64,000 nucleotides of DNA from contig MWOO01000188.1 of the NCBI GenBank assembly GCA_002025945.1, positions 1-64,000 of the forward strand. The letters run 5' to 3'. Position numbers and translations under genes: made by a program. The first letter of the stretch is position 1. Each line of letters starts with the position of its first letter. Under the pieces are notes generated by a model. It was not told where the DNA came from and did not search any database. It worked only from the letters and a program-made list of their open reading frames with translations. The DNA comes from Prochlorococcus sp. HOT208_60m_813O14. Its GTDB lineage: Bacteria > Cyanobacteriota > Cyanobacteriia > PCC-6307 > Cyanobiaceae. Of this stretch, positions 23,232 to 32,162 are shown in pieces.

Positions 23232-23426
23232 TTAAATTTTTTTAAATTTTATTATTGATAATAATAGTTCAAAAAAGTTTAATCTTTTTGTATTATTTGA
23301 GGTTTCGTTTTTTGTTAAATGAGATAAATCCCTATAAAATTTCCTAGTAACTTTATCCTCTTTCTCACTAGGCCAAAGTAAATCTGAACCCTCTTCGAAT
23401 TCTTCTTTATATCTTTCTTTAATCAA
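23232..23426 (-). CDS. Small hypothetical protein
   Basis: 64 aa ORF. Confidence 0.4.
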   Translation of the reverse strand: MIKERYKEEFEEGSDLLWPSEKEDKVTRKFYRDLSHLTKNETSNNTKRLNFFELLLSIIKFKKI

Positions 23427-23516
23427 ATGTTTTTTTATATCGTAATAATTTAAATTCTACTTATTGCAAATGCTTAAAAGTGATGTTTATTAAATTTGTG
23501 TATTTATTTAAAATTT

Positions 23517-23606
23517 ATGCTGATTAATCTTTCAACTTTAATTTTTACATTATTATCTCCATTGCTTATTTTTGCAGTAATAGTATCTGTTTACCTATTT
23601 CATTAG
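23517..23606 (+). CDS. Tiny single-TM ORF (29 aa)
   Basis: Manual translation MLINLSTLIFTLLSPLLIFAVIVSVYLFH*. Confidence 0.35.
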   Translation: MLINLSTLIFTLLSPLLIFAVIVSVYLFH

Positions 23607-23805
23607 GAAGTCTTTATCAAATAAACTTAATGAATTTAAGGGTGTATTATGCCTACTTTTTCTAATACAAATGATAAAACTGCAATTATCGCCATTATTG
23701 TTAAGATCTTGTTCTTTTTGATGAAATCCATAATGAATATTAAGAATCTATTTATTAAGTTCTTATATAGAATAATAAATAATCTAAATCATTATATCAA
23801 TTACT

Positions 23806-23946
23806 ATGGAGCCAATATATGTAGGAGATTTAATTCCTTCAATAGCTTCTTCTAAAAAGATTATTGCAAAATATGATAAAGGTATAAAAGAAGGGGAATT
23901 TTATGAAGAACCTATTGGCCAAGATTTTCATTACCCTGATTGGTAA
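23806..23946 (+). CDS. Small hypothetical protein (46 aa)
   Basis: Manual translation MEPIYVGDLIPSIASSKKIIAKYDKGIKEGEFYEEPIGQDFHYPDW*; directly followed by the next ORF. Confidence 0.4.
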   Translation: MEPIYVGDLIPSIASSKKIIAKYDKGIKEGEFYEEPIGQDFHYPDW

Positions 23947-23948
23947 AT

Positions 23949-24131
23949 ATGCTTAGTACAAAAATAACTTTTGACTTGTCAGATTGGATTAGAGAGTGGC
24001 GTAAGCAAAGGTATAAGAATCCTTCTATTGATGAGTGTGTAAAATTTGTTGAGTGGAAATTGAAAGGTTATAAACTTTCTGATAGTGATAAAAGAATAAT
24101 TGAATCTATTTTGCTTTATGAATCTGAATAA
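23949..24131 (+). CDS. Small hypothetical protein (about 60 aa)
   Basis: MLSTKITFDLSDWIREWRKQRYKNPSIDECVKFVEWKLKGYKLSDSDKRIIESILLYESE; in the track from an upstream TTG at 23940. Confidence 0.5.
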   Translation: MLSTKITFDLSDWIREWRKQRYKNPSIDECVKFVEWKLKGYKLSDSDKRIIESILLYESE

Positions 24132-24212
24132 CTAACAATTATAGACTTTAATTTTTATATTTATCTATAAAAAACAAAGGATCATTAAAATCCTCTTACA
24201 AATTACGAAAAA

Positions 24213-24567
24213 AGTAAATCAGCATATTTACGGATTTACTGAAAATATAAAAAGGAGTAATTTATAAATGTTGAGTTCGGAGGCAATCTAAATGATTGAT
24301 AGTCCGCCTGAAATTTAGCAAATTCCAAAATATAGGAAGCGTATTCCTGAGAATGGGATTATTCGAAAATTCAAGTTCAATCAATTAGTCTGATAAGACT
24401 TCGCTCTATAATTACTAGCGACAACAGGGACTGAAATTATCGAGTGTAATCCCCGAATTCACGTATTCTAGGTTTATGAGTAAATAGACTTTAAAATATG
24501 TAATTTTATATCCTGTTAGAAGGAAATCAAATATCAAAAAGGACTGTACCACCAGTCCTTTTTTTTT
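24213..24567 (+). ncRNA. Candidate structured RNA locus ending in a strong intrinsic terminator (identity unknown)
   Basis: Stem-loops AGTAAATC...GATTTACT (24213-24240), CGGA..CAATC/GATTG..TCCG (about 24278-24305), AGGAAgcgtaTTCCT (about 24334-24348), long-range GGGATTA/TAATCCC (24355-24361 / 24447-24453), TCGCT/AGCGA inside, and terminator 24541-24567; no long ORF. Confidence 0.5.
24541..24567 (+). terminator. Intrinsic terminator
   Basis: AAAAA-GGACTG-TACCAC-CAGTCC-TTTTTTTTT. Confidence 0.92.
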
Positions 24568-24637
24568 ACAAATTACTTCTAAATTAGACTTCTTTTTCGA
24601 TAATATGGATTTGTTAAGTGTTTAAAAATATTTCATA

Positions 24638-25588
24638 ATGAAAGATCAAGTTTTGTTTCCTAAAATTGAAGTTCGTGAAAAGGGTTTTTTAAAAGTAAGT
24701 GATATACATACGATTTATTGGGAAAGATCTGGTAATCCAAATGGTAAAAAAATACTAGTTATTCATGGAGGTCCAGGAGGAGGAAGTCAACCAAGATATA
24801 GAAGATACTTTGATCCAGATAAATTCGATATTATTCAATTTGACCAAAGGGGTTGCGGTTCTTCAACTCCTTTCTCAGAATTAAAAGAAAATACGACTAA
24901 TCATTTAGTTGATGATATTGAGAAATTAAGGATTCTATTAAAAATAGATAGTTGGCATTTGTTTGGCGGATCTTGGGGCTCAACACTTTCACTTATATAT
25001 GCAATAAAAAATCCCTCAAGAGTTACGAGCTTAACTTTGAGAGGAATATTTTTATGTAGAAAGTTTGAATTATTGTGGTTCTATCAATATGGTGCAAGTG
25101 AGATATTCCCTGATGAATTTGAAGAATATATTTCTGTAATACCAAAAGAAGAAAGAAATGATTTGATAAGTTCTTTTTATAAATATCTAACATCATCAGA
25201 TGCAAATCTTAGATCAAAAGCAGCAGCAGCTTGGACAAAATGGGAACTCTCAACAAGTCATTTAATAAATAAAAAATTCGATTTTGAGAAGTCCCAAGTT
25301 AATTCTTTTTCAGATGCATTTGCAAGGATCGAATGCCATTATTTTGTTAATAATATTTTCTTAGAAGATAATTTTATTTTGAAAAATATAAAAATAATAG
25401 AATCGATTCCAACAAAAATAATTCAAGGGAGGTACGACGTAGTATGTCCTGTTAGGAGTGCTTGGGATCTAAATAAGAAATTAAAGAATTCTGAATTAAT
25501 TATTGTTAATGATGCTGGTCATTCAATGAGTGAAAAAGGTATTAGTATCGAATTAATAAAAGCTGTAAAAGGAATTCAAAATCTCTAA
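24638..25588 (+). CDS. pip: Prolyl aminopeptidase (proline iminopeptidase)
   Basis: VIHGGPGGGSQPRYRRYFDPDKFDIIQFDQRGCGSSTP and GGSWGSTLSL nucleophile elbow. Confidence 0.95.
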   Translation: MKDQVLFPKIEVREKGFLKVSDIHTIYWERSGNPNGKKILVIHGGPGGGSQPRYRRYFDPDKFDIIQFDQRGCGSSTPFSELKENTTNHLVDDIEKLRILLKIDSWHLFGGSWGSTLSLIYAIKNPSRVTSLTLRGIFLCRKFELLWFYQYGASEIFPDEFEEYISVIPKEERNDLISSFYKYLTSSDANLRSKAAAAWTKWELSTSHLINKKFDFEKSQVNSFSDAFARIECHYFVNNIFLEDNFILKNIKIIESIPTKIIQGRYDVVCPVRSAWDLNKKLKNSELIIVNDAGHSMSEKGISIELIKAVKGIQNL

Positions 25589-25611
25589 AAGAAAGAATAT
25601 TCTTTTAAAAA

Positions 25612-25785
25612 TTAAAGACCATTATCTTCAATATTTTGTGCAATACTCCTAAGAAGTTCGACGATATCAGAATCTTCGCATTTAGTATCTTCTTTGAGCA
25701 AAATGCACTCGTCTCTAATACTTACATTAGTACTCCACCATATACCTGAACTATTGGTATCGTCCCATTCAAATCTTTCAGACAT
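25612..25785 (-). CDS. Small hypothetical protein (57 aa)
   Basis: Manual translation MSERFEWDDTNSSGIWWSTNVSIRDECILLKEDTKCEDSDIVELLRSIAQNIEDNGL*. Confidence 0.5.
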   Translation of the reverse strand: MSERFEWDDTNSSGIWWSTNVSIRDECILLKEDTKCEDSDIVELLRSIAQNIEDNGL

Positions 25786-25912
25786 AATTAATAAAATCTA
25801 ATAAATACATTAAAGCTTGCATTAGTTCATCGTGGATTTATATATTTAATTTAAAAATTTTAAAAACTTTCCTAGGCGCTAAAAGGAATCTGGAAATTTC
25901 TGACAATAAAAT

Positions 25913-27409
25913 TTAGAAATCTAATTTCAGTTCGTATTGTTTTTCCTTTTCCTTAAAAACAATTTTTTTATTATTTATATTTTTTCTAAGCCTTTTTCTA
26001 GAGCCATGCTTTAAATAAATTTCTTTTGAGATATCCCAATATCCAACCTTTTTAGTGATTTCCTGAATTTTCTTCTTTGCAGTTTTAGTGCTATTTGAGA
26101 TGTCAATTATTGGTCTTATGTAATTAATTTTTTCATATTCTTCTTGATTAAATCTTGATAATAGCCATGGTTCATGAATGAAATTAAGTGATATATCCTT
26201 TAATTCTGGTATCCATTTTTTTATAAATTTTCCTTGAGGATCATGATCTTTTCCCTGCTTAATAGGATTATAAATTCTATTGATATTTATAGAAGTAGTC
26301 CCAGATTGCATTTGGCATTGGTTCCAATGTATTCCAGGCTCATAATCTACAAATTTCTTTGCTAATTCAGAACCTGAATCTTGCCATGGTAGCCATAAAT
26401 TATAGCTAGCAAAAGACATTAACATCGCTCGCATCCTAAAGTTAATCCATCCATTAAAATTTAATGAACGCATGCATGCATCTATAAAAGGAAAGCCCGT
26501 ATTACCTGAACTCCATGAATAAAGTAATTCATTATTTTTTTCTCTAATATTTTTAAAAAAAGGATGGTATTCCCTAAACTCTATTTCTGGTTCACTTTCA
26601 AGTTTCTGAATAAAATGACAATGCCAAGTTAATCTGCTTTTTAACATCCTGGAATTATTGTTTTTTGATGTATTTGCCTTTTTAAAAATTTCTTTTAATG
26701 AAATACATCCCCAACAAATATATGGGGATAGTCTTGAACAACTATCAAATGATTTTTCTGGGCTAGATATATCTTTTGAATAAGAATCTAATTTCTTATT
26801 AAAGAAGTATTGCATTCTCTCTAAACCTTTCTTTCTTCCACCTTGCATTCTTCCTGGACAAGTTTCTTTTTTAAAGGTAAAAATTTCGTCTGAGGGTATT
26901 TCTCCAATATTAAAGTTAATAGAATTAATTCTTAATGGAGCCTTAAGTAAGTTTTTTTCGGAATTTTCTTGCCACTTTTTAGACCAATTATTCCTATCTA
27001 AATTTCCTCTAAAAACTGAAAATTGTAGAAATTCCTTCCAAATAACATTTTTGCTTAAAGCCCATTCTCTTACTTTTTGATCTCTTTTATAAGTAAGCCA
27101 ATCTCCGGTTTCTTGATGGCTATAGATACCTTTGATTTTAAATTTTGAACTAATTTCATCAAAAATATTAATAACATTGCCAGTCCTAATAATTAATGGT
27201 TGTCCAACCTCAGCAAGTGCATTTCTTAAATCTATTAAACTTTCTTTGCAAAATTGCCATTGTCTATCTGAATGAGTATTTTGTCTCCAAATATCTAACT
27301 CAATAATATAAATAGGTAAAATATCATTATCTTTTATAGCCTCACACAGAGCTTCGTTATCAAAAATTCTTAAATCTTTCTTAAACCATAAAATATTTAT
27401 TTCTTTCAT
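25913..27409 (-). CDS. DNA photolyase / cryptochrome family flavoprotein
   Basis: INILWFKKDLRIFDNEAL, SPYICWGCISLKEI, GNTGFPFIDACMRSLNFNGWINFRMRAMLMSFASYNLWLPWQ, FVDYEPGIHWNQCQMQSGT. Confidence 0.93.
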   Translation of the reverse strand: MKEINILWFKKDLRIFDNEALCEAIKDNDILPIYIIELDIWRQNTHSDRQWQFCKESLIDLRNALAEVGQPLIIRTGNVINIFDEISSKFKIKGIYSHQETGDWLTYKRDQKVREWALSKNVIWKEFLQFSVFRGNLDRNNWSKKWQENSEKNLLKAPLRINSINFNIGEIPSDEIFTFKKETCPGRMQGGRKKGLERMQYFFNKKLDSYSKDISSPEKSFDSCSRLSPYICWGCISLKEIFKKANTSKNNNSRMLKSRLTWHCHFIQKLESEPEIEFREYHPFFKNIREKNNELLYSWSSGNTGFPFIDACMRSLNFNGWINFRMRAMLMSFASYNLWLPWQDSGSELAKKFVDYEPGIHWNQCQMQSGTTSININRIYNPIKQGKDHDPQGKFIKKWIPELKDISLNFIHEPWLLSRFNQEEYEKINYIRPIIDISNSTKTAKKKIQEITKKVGYWDISKEIYLKHGSRKRLRKNINNKKIVFKEKEKQYELKLDF

Positions 27410-27495
27410 AATTTTTTCTTTTAATCCTAGAAAAATAAGATTAAGTTTGTAGGTAAAGAATATAAAAAATTTTAGAATAAATAAAAATCAAAAAA

Positions 27496-28119
27496 ATGAA
27501 AATAACAAAAAAACTTTGGGAGGATAATTATGAGATTGCTTCACAAAGTTTAAATACAAAATTTGTTCAAGGTTTAAAGAATGGAACTTTACCTAAAAAT
27601 ATATTTCAAGAATATTTAGCTCAAGATTATTTCTTTTTAGAGACTTTTGCTAAGGCTTATGGTCTTGCTGTTTCTAAATCAAAAGATAAGTATTCAATAA
27701 GGAAGTTAAGTGAACTCTTAATGGGCGTTTCAGAGGAGTTAATACTTCATGAAACGTATGCAAAAGAATGGGATATTGATTTGTCTAATAACTATATAAA
27801 AAAAGCTACTAAAAATTATACAGATTTTCTTGATTATACTTCCAAAAGACTTAGCTCCGTTGAAATAATGTTTGCAATGACTCCATGTATGAGACTTTAT
27901 TCTTGGATAGGAAAAAGTTTGTATAAGGAGGATTTTGACATTAAATATAAAGAATGGATAATTACTTATTCAGATGAGAGCTTTGAAAAGCTAGCAGATT
28001 CACTTGAAAATCTTATTGAGACTAATAAAGAAACATATGACATTAATCAGGCCAAATATTTATACAGGAGAGCTATGGAATTGGAGTTAGATTTTTTTAA
28101 TGCATATTCAGATTTCTGA
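27496..28119 (+). CDS. tenA: TenA-family thiaminase II / aminopyrimidine hydrolase
   Basis: FVQGLKNGTLPKNIFQEYLAQDYFFLETFAKAYGLAVSKS...; precedes thiD. Confidence 0.88.
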   Translation: MKITKKLWEDNYEIASQSLNTKFVQGLKNGTLPKNIFQEYLAQDYFFLETFAKAYGLAVSKSKDKYSIRKLSELLMGVSEELILHETYAKEWDIDLSNNYIKKATKNYTDFLDYTSKRLSSVEIMFAMTPCMRLYSWIGKSLYKEDFDIKYKEWIITYSDESFEKLADSLENLIETNKETYDINQAKYLYRRAMELELDFFNAYSDF

Positions 28120-28168
28120 TTTAAATTAAAATTTATTTATAGTACTTTCAAAAACGAGTTAATAAATT

Positions 28169-28948
28169 ATGTATTCTAAAATTGCACTTTCAATAGGCGG
28201 TAGTGACTCTGGGGGTGGAGCAGGCATACAGGCTGACTTAAGAACTTTTATGGCCCTTAAAGTACATGGATGTTCTGTTATTACATGTATTACCGCGCAA
28301 AATAGTATAGAGGTTACATGTGTTCAACCAGTAGAGAAGAATACTTTATTAAATCAGTTAGATACTTTATTTGCTGATTTTGGTATTGACGCCTTAAAAA
28401 CTGGAATGTTATTAAATGAAAGGATAATTAATGATACTGCTTCAAAATTAAATTCATACAAAATAACCAAAATTATTGACCCAGTAATGGTTACAAGAAC
28501 TGGTTCTAAATTACTTGAAGATTCTGCTATTAATGCTTATAAAAAACTCTTATTACCAATTGCTGATTTGGTAACTCCAAATATTTATGAAGCAAATCTA
28601 CTTTCTGGTTTAGAAATAAGGAGTAAAGAAGATATCGAAAATTCAGCAAGAAAAATTATTGGTCTTGGAGCTAAAGCGGTACTTATTAAAGGTGGCGGTT
28701 TAAAAGATATGAAAGGGAAGGATTTTTTCCTTAACTTAAATGGTAGAAAAGAGTGGCTATTTAATAATTTTATAAATACAAAAAATACTCACGGTAGCGG
28801 CTGTACTTTGAGTGCTGCTATTTGTGGTTACAAGGCTTTAGGTTTTGATCTATTTGATTCCATACAAAAAGCGAAATTATTTGTTGAGAAATCTTTAGAG
28901 AATTCTTATAAAATAGGATCTGGCCCTGGTCCCTTAGGCCATCATTAA
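28169..28948 (+). CDS. thiD: Hydroxymethylpyrimidine/phosphomethylpyrimidine kinase
   Basis: ALSIGGSDSGGGAGIQADLRTFMALKVHGCSVITCITAQN; VLIKGGG; THGSGCTLSAAI. Confidence 0.95.
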   Translation: MYSKIALSIGGSDSGGGAGIQADLRTFMALKVHGCSVITCITAQNSIEVTCVQPVEKNTLLNQLDTLFADFGIDALKTGMLLNERIINDTASKLNSYKITKIIDPVMVTRTGSKLLEDSAINAYKKLLLPIADLVTPNIYEANLLSGLEIRSKEDIENSARKIIGLGAKAVLIKGGGLKDMKGKDFFLNLNGRKEWLFNNFINTKNTHGSGCTLSAAICGYKALGFDLFDSIQKAKLFVEKSLENSYKIGSGPGPLGHH

Positions 28949-28966
28949 TTATTTATAGAAGTGGAG

Positions 28967-29152
28967 TTAGAACCACCATTTTCTGTATGGCTTTTTTAAA
29001 AATAAGATTTCTTCAGTCTCCCATCCTCCCTCTAACCACTCAAGATGTTCAAGTAATAAAGACTCACTTTCCCTTTTGCTTAACTGCCCAATTCTATTAG
29101 CAATACCATCGAACCTTACTTTCATCAATTCCTCAATCTTGATGTTATTCAT
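28967..29152 (-). CDS. Small hypothetical protein
   Basis: 61 aa ORF. Confidence 0.5.
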   Translation of the reverse strand: MNNIKIEELMKVRFDGIANRIGQLSKRESESLLLEHLEWLEGGWETEEILFLKKPYRKWWF

Positions 29153-29334
29153 AGGTTAAATAATAAATTTTTTCTACTCTTACTTGTATACATTTTCTTG
29201 TCAACGATTTAATTTTATTTGTTTACGAGCAGTTCTTAAATATGTATTAAATACAACCTTTTAAAATAGATAGTAATTAAGACTTATTCACATAGATTTA
29301 ATTAAAGACTAATTTATATAAAAATACTTTAACT

Positions 29335-29478
29335 ATGAATAAAGAAGAAACAGCAAAGCAAAAAACTATTTTAAATGTAGGCTATTGTGAAACGACCTCT
29401 GAATGGCTCAATAGAATCATTACTGAACTGGCAGATGAAAATAAAAATTTTCTAGATTTGTCAGTTATTTGTGCCTAA
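29335..29478 (+). CDS. Small hypothetical protein (47 aa)
   Basis: Manual translation MNKEETAKQKTILNVGYCETTSEWLNRIITELADENKNFLDLSVICA*. Confidence 0.4.
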   Translation: MNKEETAKQKTILNVGYCETTSEWLNRIITELADENKNFLDLSVICA

Positions 29479-29559
29479 TTTTTAGAAAATATAGTGTATT
29501 TTGATTTATTTTCAGTTAGCTTTTAATTATAAGAGAAATTTAAAAGATATTTTTGTGAT

Positions 29560-30027
29560 GTGAATCCTAATAAAAAAAACATAGAAATAATTCAACAATT
29601 CAATTTATCTCCTCATCCTGAGGGTGGATGGTTTCGAGAGATAGTAAGGAGTGAGAATTCTCTAATAAGGGAAGATGGCCAAAGTAGAAACTTTATTACG
29701 GGAATTTATTATCTTTTGGAGAGAGATGAAAAAAGTGCTTGGCACAGAGTAAAAAATGCTGATGAAATTTGGATTTATTTAAGGGGCGATCCTCTGAATT
29801 TATGGTGCCTAGATAATAATAATAAGTTAATAAGAAATTTAATTTTGGATTCCAATAATCCAGTAGAAATGATCCCATCTGGATATTGGCAAGCTGCAAA
29901 AAGTACAGGCGAATTTACTTTAGTGAGTTGTTGTGTTGGCCCTGGTTTTGATTTTAAGGATTTCGAATTACTCAGAAATACAGATCATACTTCTAGATTG
30001 GATAAAGCAATTAATGATCTTATTTGA
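29560..30027 (+). CDS. Cupin-superfamily DUF985 protein
   Basis: FNLSPHPEGGWFREIVRS...TGIYYLLERDEKSAWHRVKNADEIWIYLRGDPL...VSCCVGPGFDFKDFELL; GTG start. Confidence 0.85.
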   Translation: MNPNKKNIEIIQQFNLSPHPEGGWFREIVRSENSLIREDGQSRNFITGIYYLLERDEKSAWHRVKNADEIWIYLRGDPLNLWCLDNNNKLIRNLILDSNNPVEMIPSGYWQAAKSTGEFTLVSCCVGPGFDFKDFELLRNTDHTSRLDKAINDLI

Positions 30028-30097
30028 GACATTTTTTTGTTTATATTTTTGAAATTATCATCTAGATTTATAAGGCTACTCAATCAATCAATATTTA

Positions 30098-30475
30098 ATG
30101 AATCAAAATTCTGTCAAAACAATTGGTATTAATGATGAACCAAGAAAAGATTCATACTTAGTATATTTAAATCAGGCTGATGGATTAAAAGGCATCCTGA
30201 ATAGGGATTTTGATGAATGGTCGAATTTTGATAGTTGGGAAAGTATTTCAGTTCAGCAATGGATTTTTTCTAGAGCTTTGGAGGTTTTCAGAGGTAAGAA
30301 AATTGTTATTAAATGCGACTGTTGTGAACATAATGATTTAATCCCAAATGATTTTGAGAGTATTAAAAAAGAAAAGTGTTTTGGTAAAAAAAGTGCTTAT
30401 ATGATTGAAAAAGTTGTAGATGAAATTGTATTAGCTAAGGCAAGAAGAGAAAGTGATGGAACATATTCTGCATAA
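30098..30475 (+). CDS. Hypothetical protein with CDCC motif
   Basis: 125 aa ORF, KIVIKCDCCEHNDLIPNDFESIKKEKCFGKKSAY. Confidence 0.55.
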   Translation: MNQNSVKTIGINDEPRKDSYLVYLNQADGLKGILNRDFDEWSNFDSWESISVQQWIFSRALEVFRGKKIVIKCDCCEHNDLIPNDFESIKKEKCFGKKSAYMIEKVVDEIVLAKARRESDGTYSA

Positions 30476-30511
30476 GACTCATAAATATTAATTGAGTAAA
30501 AAATCTTTTAC

Positions 30512-30700
30512 TTACCAGTGAAAATTATCAGAAGAACCAATCGTTAAATTTCTAGTAGACATCTTATGGAACTTAAAGTGTACCGAATCACTGAACTCCT
30601 TTTCATCTGCGTAATCAACAAGATCTAGTGGGTCGATATTTTCATCAAACCATGCATCATATTCAATATAGTTTGGTTCAGCAAAATAACTCATAACCAA
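30512..30700 (-). CDS. Small hypothetical protein
   Basis: 62 aa acidic ORF. Confidence 0.4.
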   Translation of the reverse strand: MVMSYFAEPNYIEYDAWFDENIDPLDLVDYADEKEFSDSVHFKFHKMSTRNLTIGSSDNFHW

Positions 30701-30865
30701 TTAATAACAACCAAAAAATTTATAAACGGTACATGCGATACCAAATAAAAATTCTTTTTTCGCGAATTTATATCGAAAAAGGCTTAAAAATCTAAATTTA
30801 AAGATAATTTAAATGCTTTTTAAAAATTGGTTTTTAAATTGATATTACATTCATGATTTTTATTT

Positions 30866-31186
30866 ATGGCTTACTATCACGTTCATGGACTTATTCCAGA
30901 CGGAATTTCTCAGTCCGAAGGTTACAAGATGTTTGAGCAGTATATTGCTTCAGGTGCACCTATGGATAATTTTGATGGATTTGAATTGGTAAGTAGATTC
31001 CATGCGCCTGAAACAGGTGAGGTTTTTGTAACTTTCAAGGCTGATAATCACTTAGCAATATCTCAACATTTTGGAGTGTGGAGAGCGAAATTTGGTCTTG
31101 ATTGGAATATCACTGCTGTTTTAAATGATGATGAGGTTATTCAAAGAAATAAAGAAGTTGCTGATGCTGTTGCCGCAATGGGATAA
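30866..31186 (+). CDS. DUF3303-like small protein
   Basis: 106 aa, MAYYHVHGLIPDGISQSEGYKMFEQYIASGAPMDNFDGFELVSRFHAPETGEVFVTFKADNHLAISQHFGVWRAKFGLDWNI. Confidence 0.65.
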   Translation: MAYYHVHGLIPDGISQSEGYKMFEQYIASGAPMDNFDGFELVSRFHAPETGEVFVTFKADNHLAISQHFGVWRAKFGLDWNITAVLNDDEVIQRNKEVADAVAAMG

Positions 31187-31212
31187 CAATTGATTGAAAG
31201 TAGATCTAGAAT

Positions 31213-31236
31213 AAGGAGCAACTAGCTCCTTTTTTT
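31213..31236 (+). terminator. Intrinsic terminator abutting the next start codon
   Basis: AAGGAGC-AACTA-GCTCCTTTTTTT; ATG of next ORF at 31237. Confidence 0.75.
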
Positions 31237-31515
31237 ATGTCTCTTGAAACTACTGTTTTTACATTCAAAATAAGCGTCCCTTTTGAGGAATGGGCTGCAG
31301 TTTATGACAGCCAAGAAAATATACAAATGAACAAAGAACGTGGAATTGTTTGCTTATATAAAGGTGTAAAGAAAGATGATCCAACCAGTGTAATTCTTAT
31401 TGAACAGGGTGAAGAAGGTAAATCAATAACTATGTTTGAAGATCCAGCAGTGAAACCATTAATTGAGAGTGCAGGTCATATTTACGATTCGACTGTCATA
31501 TCAAGTTACTTTTAA
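31237..31515 (+). CDS. DUF3764-like small protein
   Basis: TTVFTFKISVPFEEWAAVYDSQENIQMNKERGIVCLYKGVKKDDPTSVILIEQGEEGKSITMFEDPAVKPLIESAGHI. Confidence 0.65.
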   Translation: MSLETTVFTFKISVPFEEWAAVYDSQENIQMNKERGIVCLYKGVKKDDPTSVILIEQGEEGKSITMFEDPAVKPLIESAGHIYDSTVISSYF

Positions 31516-31559
31516 ATTTAGATTCCTAATATAAGTTTAGATTATTTATTTATTTATTT

Positions 31560-31841
31560 ATGCTTTTTCTGATTTCTTATAAATTTACTGATGCAAAGGC
31601 CCAAGACAAGGGATCAAAAATGTTAAAAGAATGGTACGACAAAGGAGGGCCACAAAATAGACCAGAGGGTTATAACGTTAAATCTTGGATTTTCTTACCT
31701 CAACATGGCAATGGGTACTCTGTAGTAGAAGCTGATTCTTTAGAAACTATTTGGAAACAGTGGAGTCCTTGGAGAGAATTATTGGAATTTACTATTGAAC
31801 CTTGTGCTGATTTAGATCAAACAGTAGCTCTCTATTCTTAA
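31560..31841 (+). CDS. DUF3303-family small protein
   Basis: MLFLISYKFTDAKAQDKGSKMLKEWYDKGGPQNRPEGYNVKSWIFLPQHGNGYSVVEADSLETIWKQWSPWRELLEFTIEP. Confidence 0.7.
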   Translation: MLFLISYKFTDAKAQDKGSKMLKEWYDKGGPQNRPEGYNVKSWIFLPQHGNGYSVVEADSLETIWKQWSPWRELLEFTIEPCADLDQTVALYS

Positions 31842-31874
31842 TGAAAGGCTCTTACTACTTATACCTTTTAATTA

Positions 31875-32141
31875 ATGACTAAATCTTATTGGTTGATTAA
31901 CTCAAAAAGAACAGAAGTAAAAAGATTTATCAAAAATGATAAGAGTGTAGATGGTGTTTTTGAGTATATGTTTGTAGATACTGGAAAAATAGTTGGTTTG
32001 TTTGGAGAAGAACCACCTGTAATGACAACAACAATTTCTGTAGATATTGATTTAGCTAGAGAAATTTATGAAAGGTTAATCTCTCATGGTTGGAGAAAAA
32101 CTGAGGAAGTTTGGAAAAAAAAGGGAGATAAGTATGTTTGA
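31875..32141 (+). CDS. DUF1651-family protein
   Basis: YWLINSKRTEVKRFIKNDKSVDGVFEYMFVDTGKIVGLFGEEPPVMTTTISVDIDLAREIYERLISHGWRKTEEVW; similar to 20257-20520. Confidence 0.75.
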   Translation: MTKSYWLINSKRTEVKRFIKNDKSVDGVFEYMFVDTGKIVGLFGEEPPVMTTTISVDIDLAREIYERLISHGWRKTEEVWKKKGDKYV

Positions 32142-32162
32142 ACAATTTAGCAAATATAAAAA

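Noticed and set aside
23649-23855. 68-aa Asn/Ile/Phe-rich ORF
   Set aside because: Low complexity, AT-driven composition, overlaps the better candidate ORF starting at 23806; insufficient support.
24213-24567. tmRNA (ssrA) assignment
   Set aside because: No T-arm GGTTCRANTCC, no credible Ala-tRNA acceptor pair, and no tag-like reading frame ending in AA were found; the CCACCA-like string lies in the terminator loop.
27410-27495. TPP riboswitch upstream of tenA/thiD
   Set aside because: The conserved THI-box sequence (CTGAGA...ACCTGATCTGG) is not present in the 86-bp interval.
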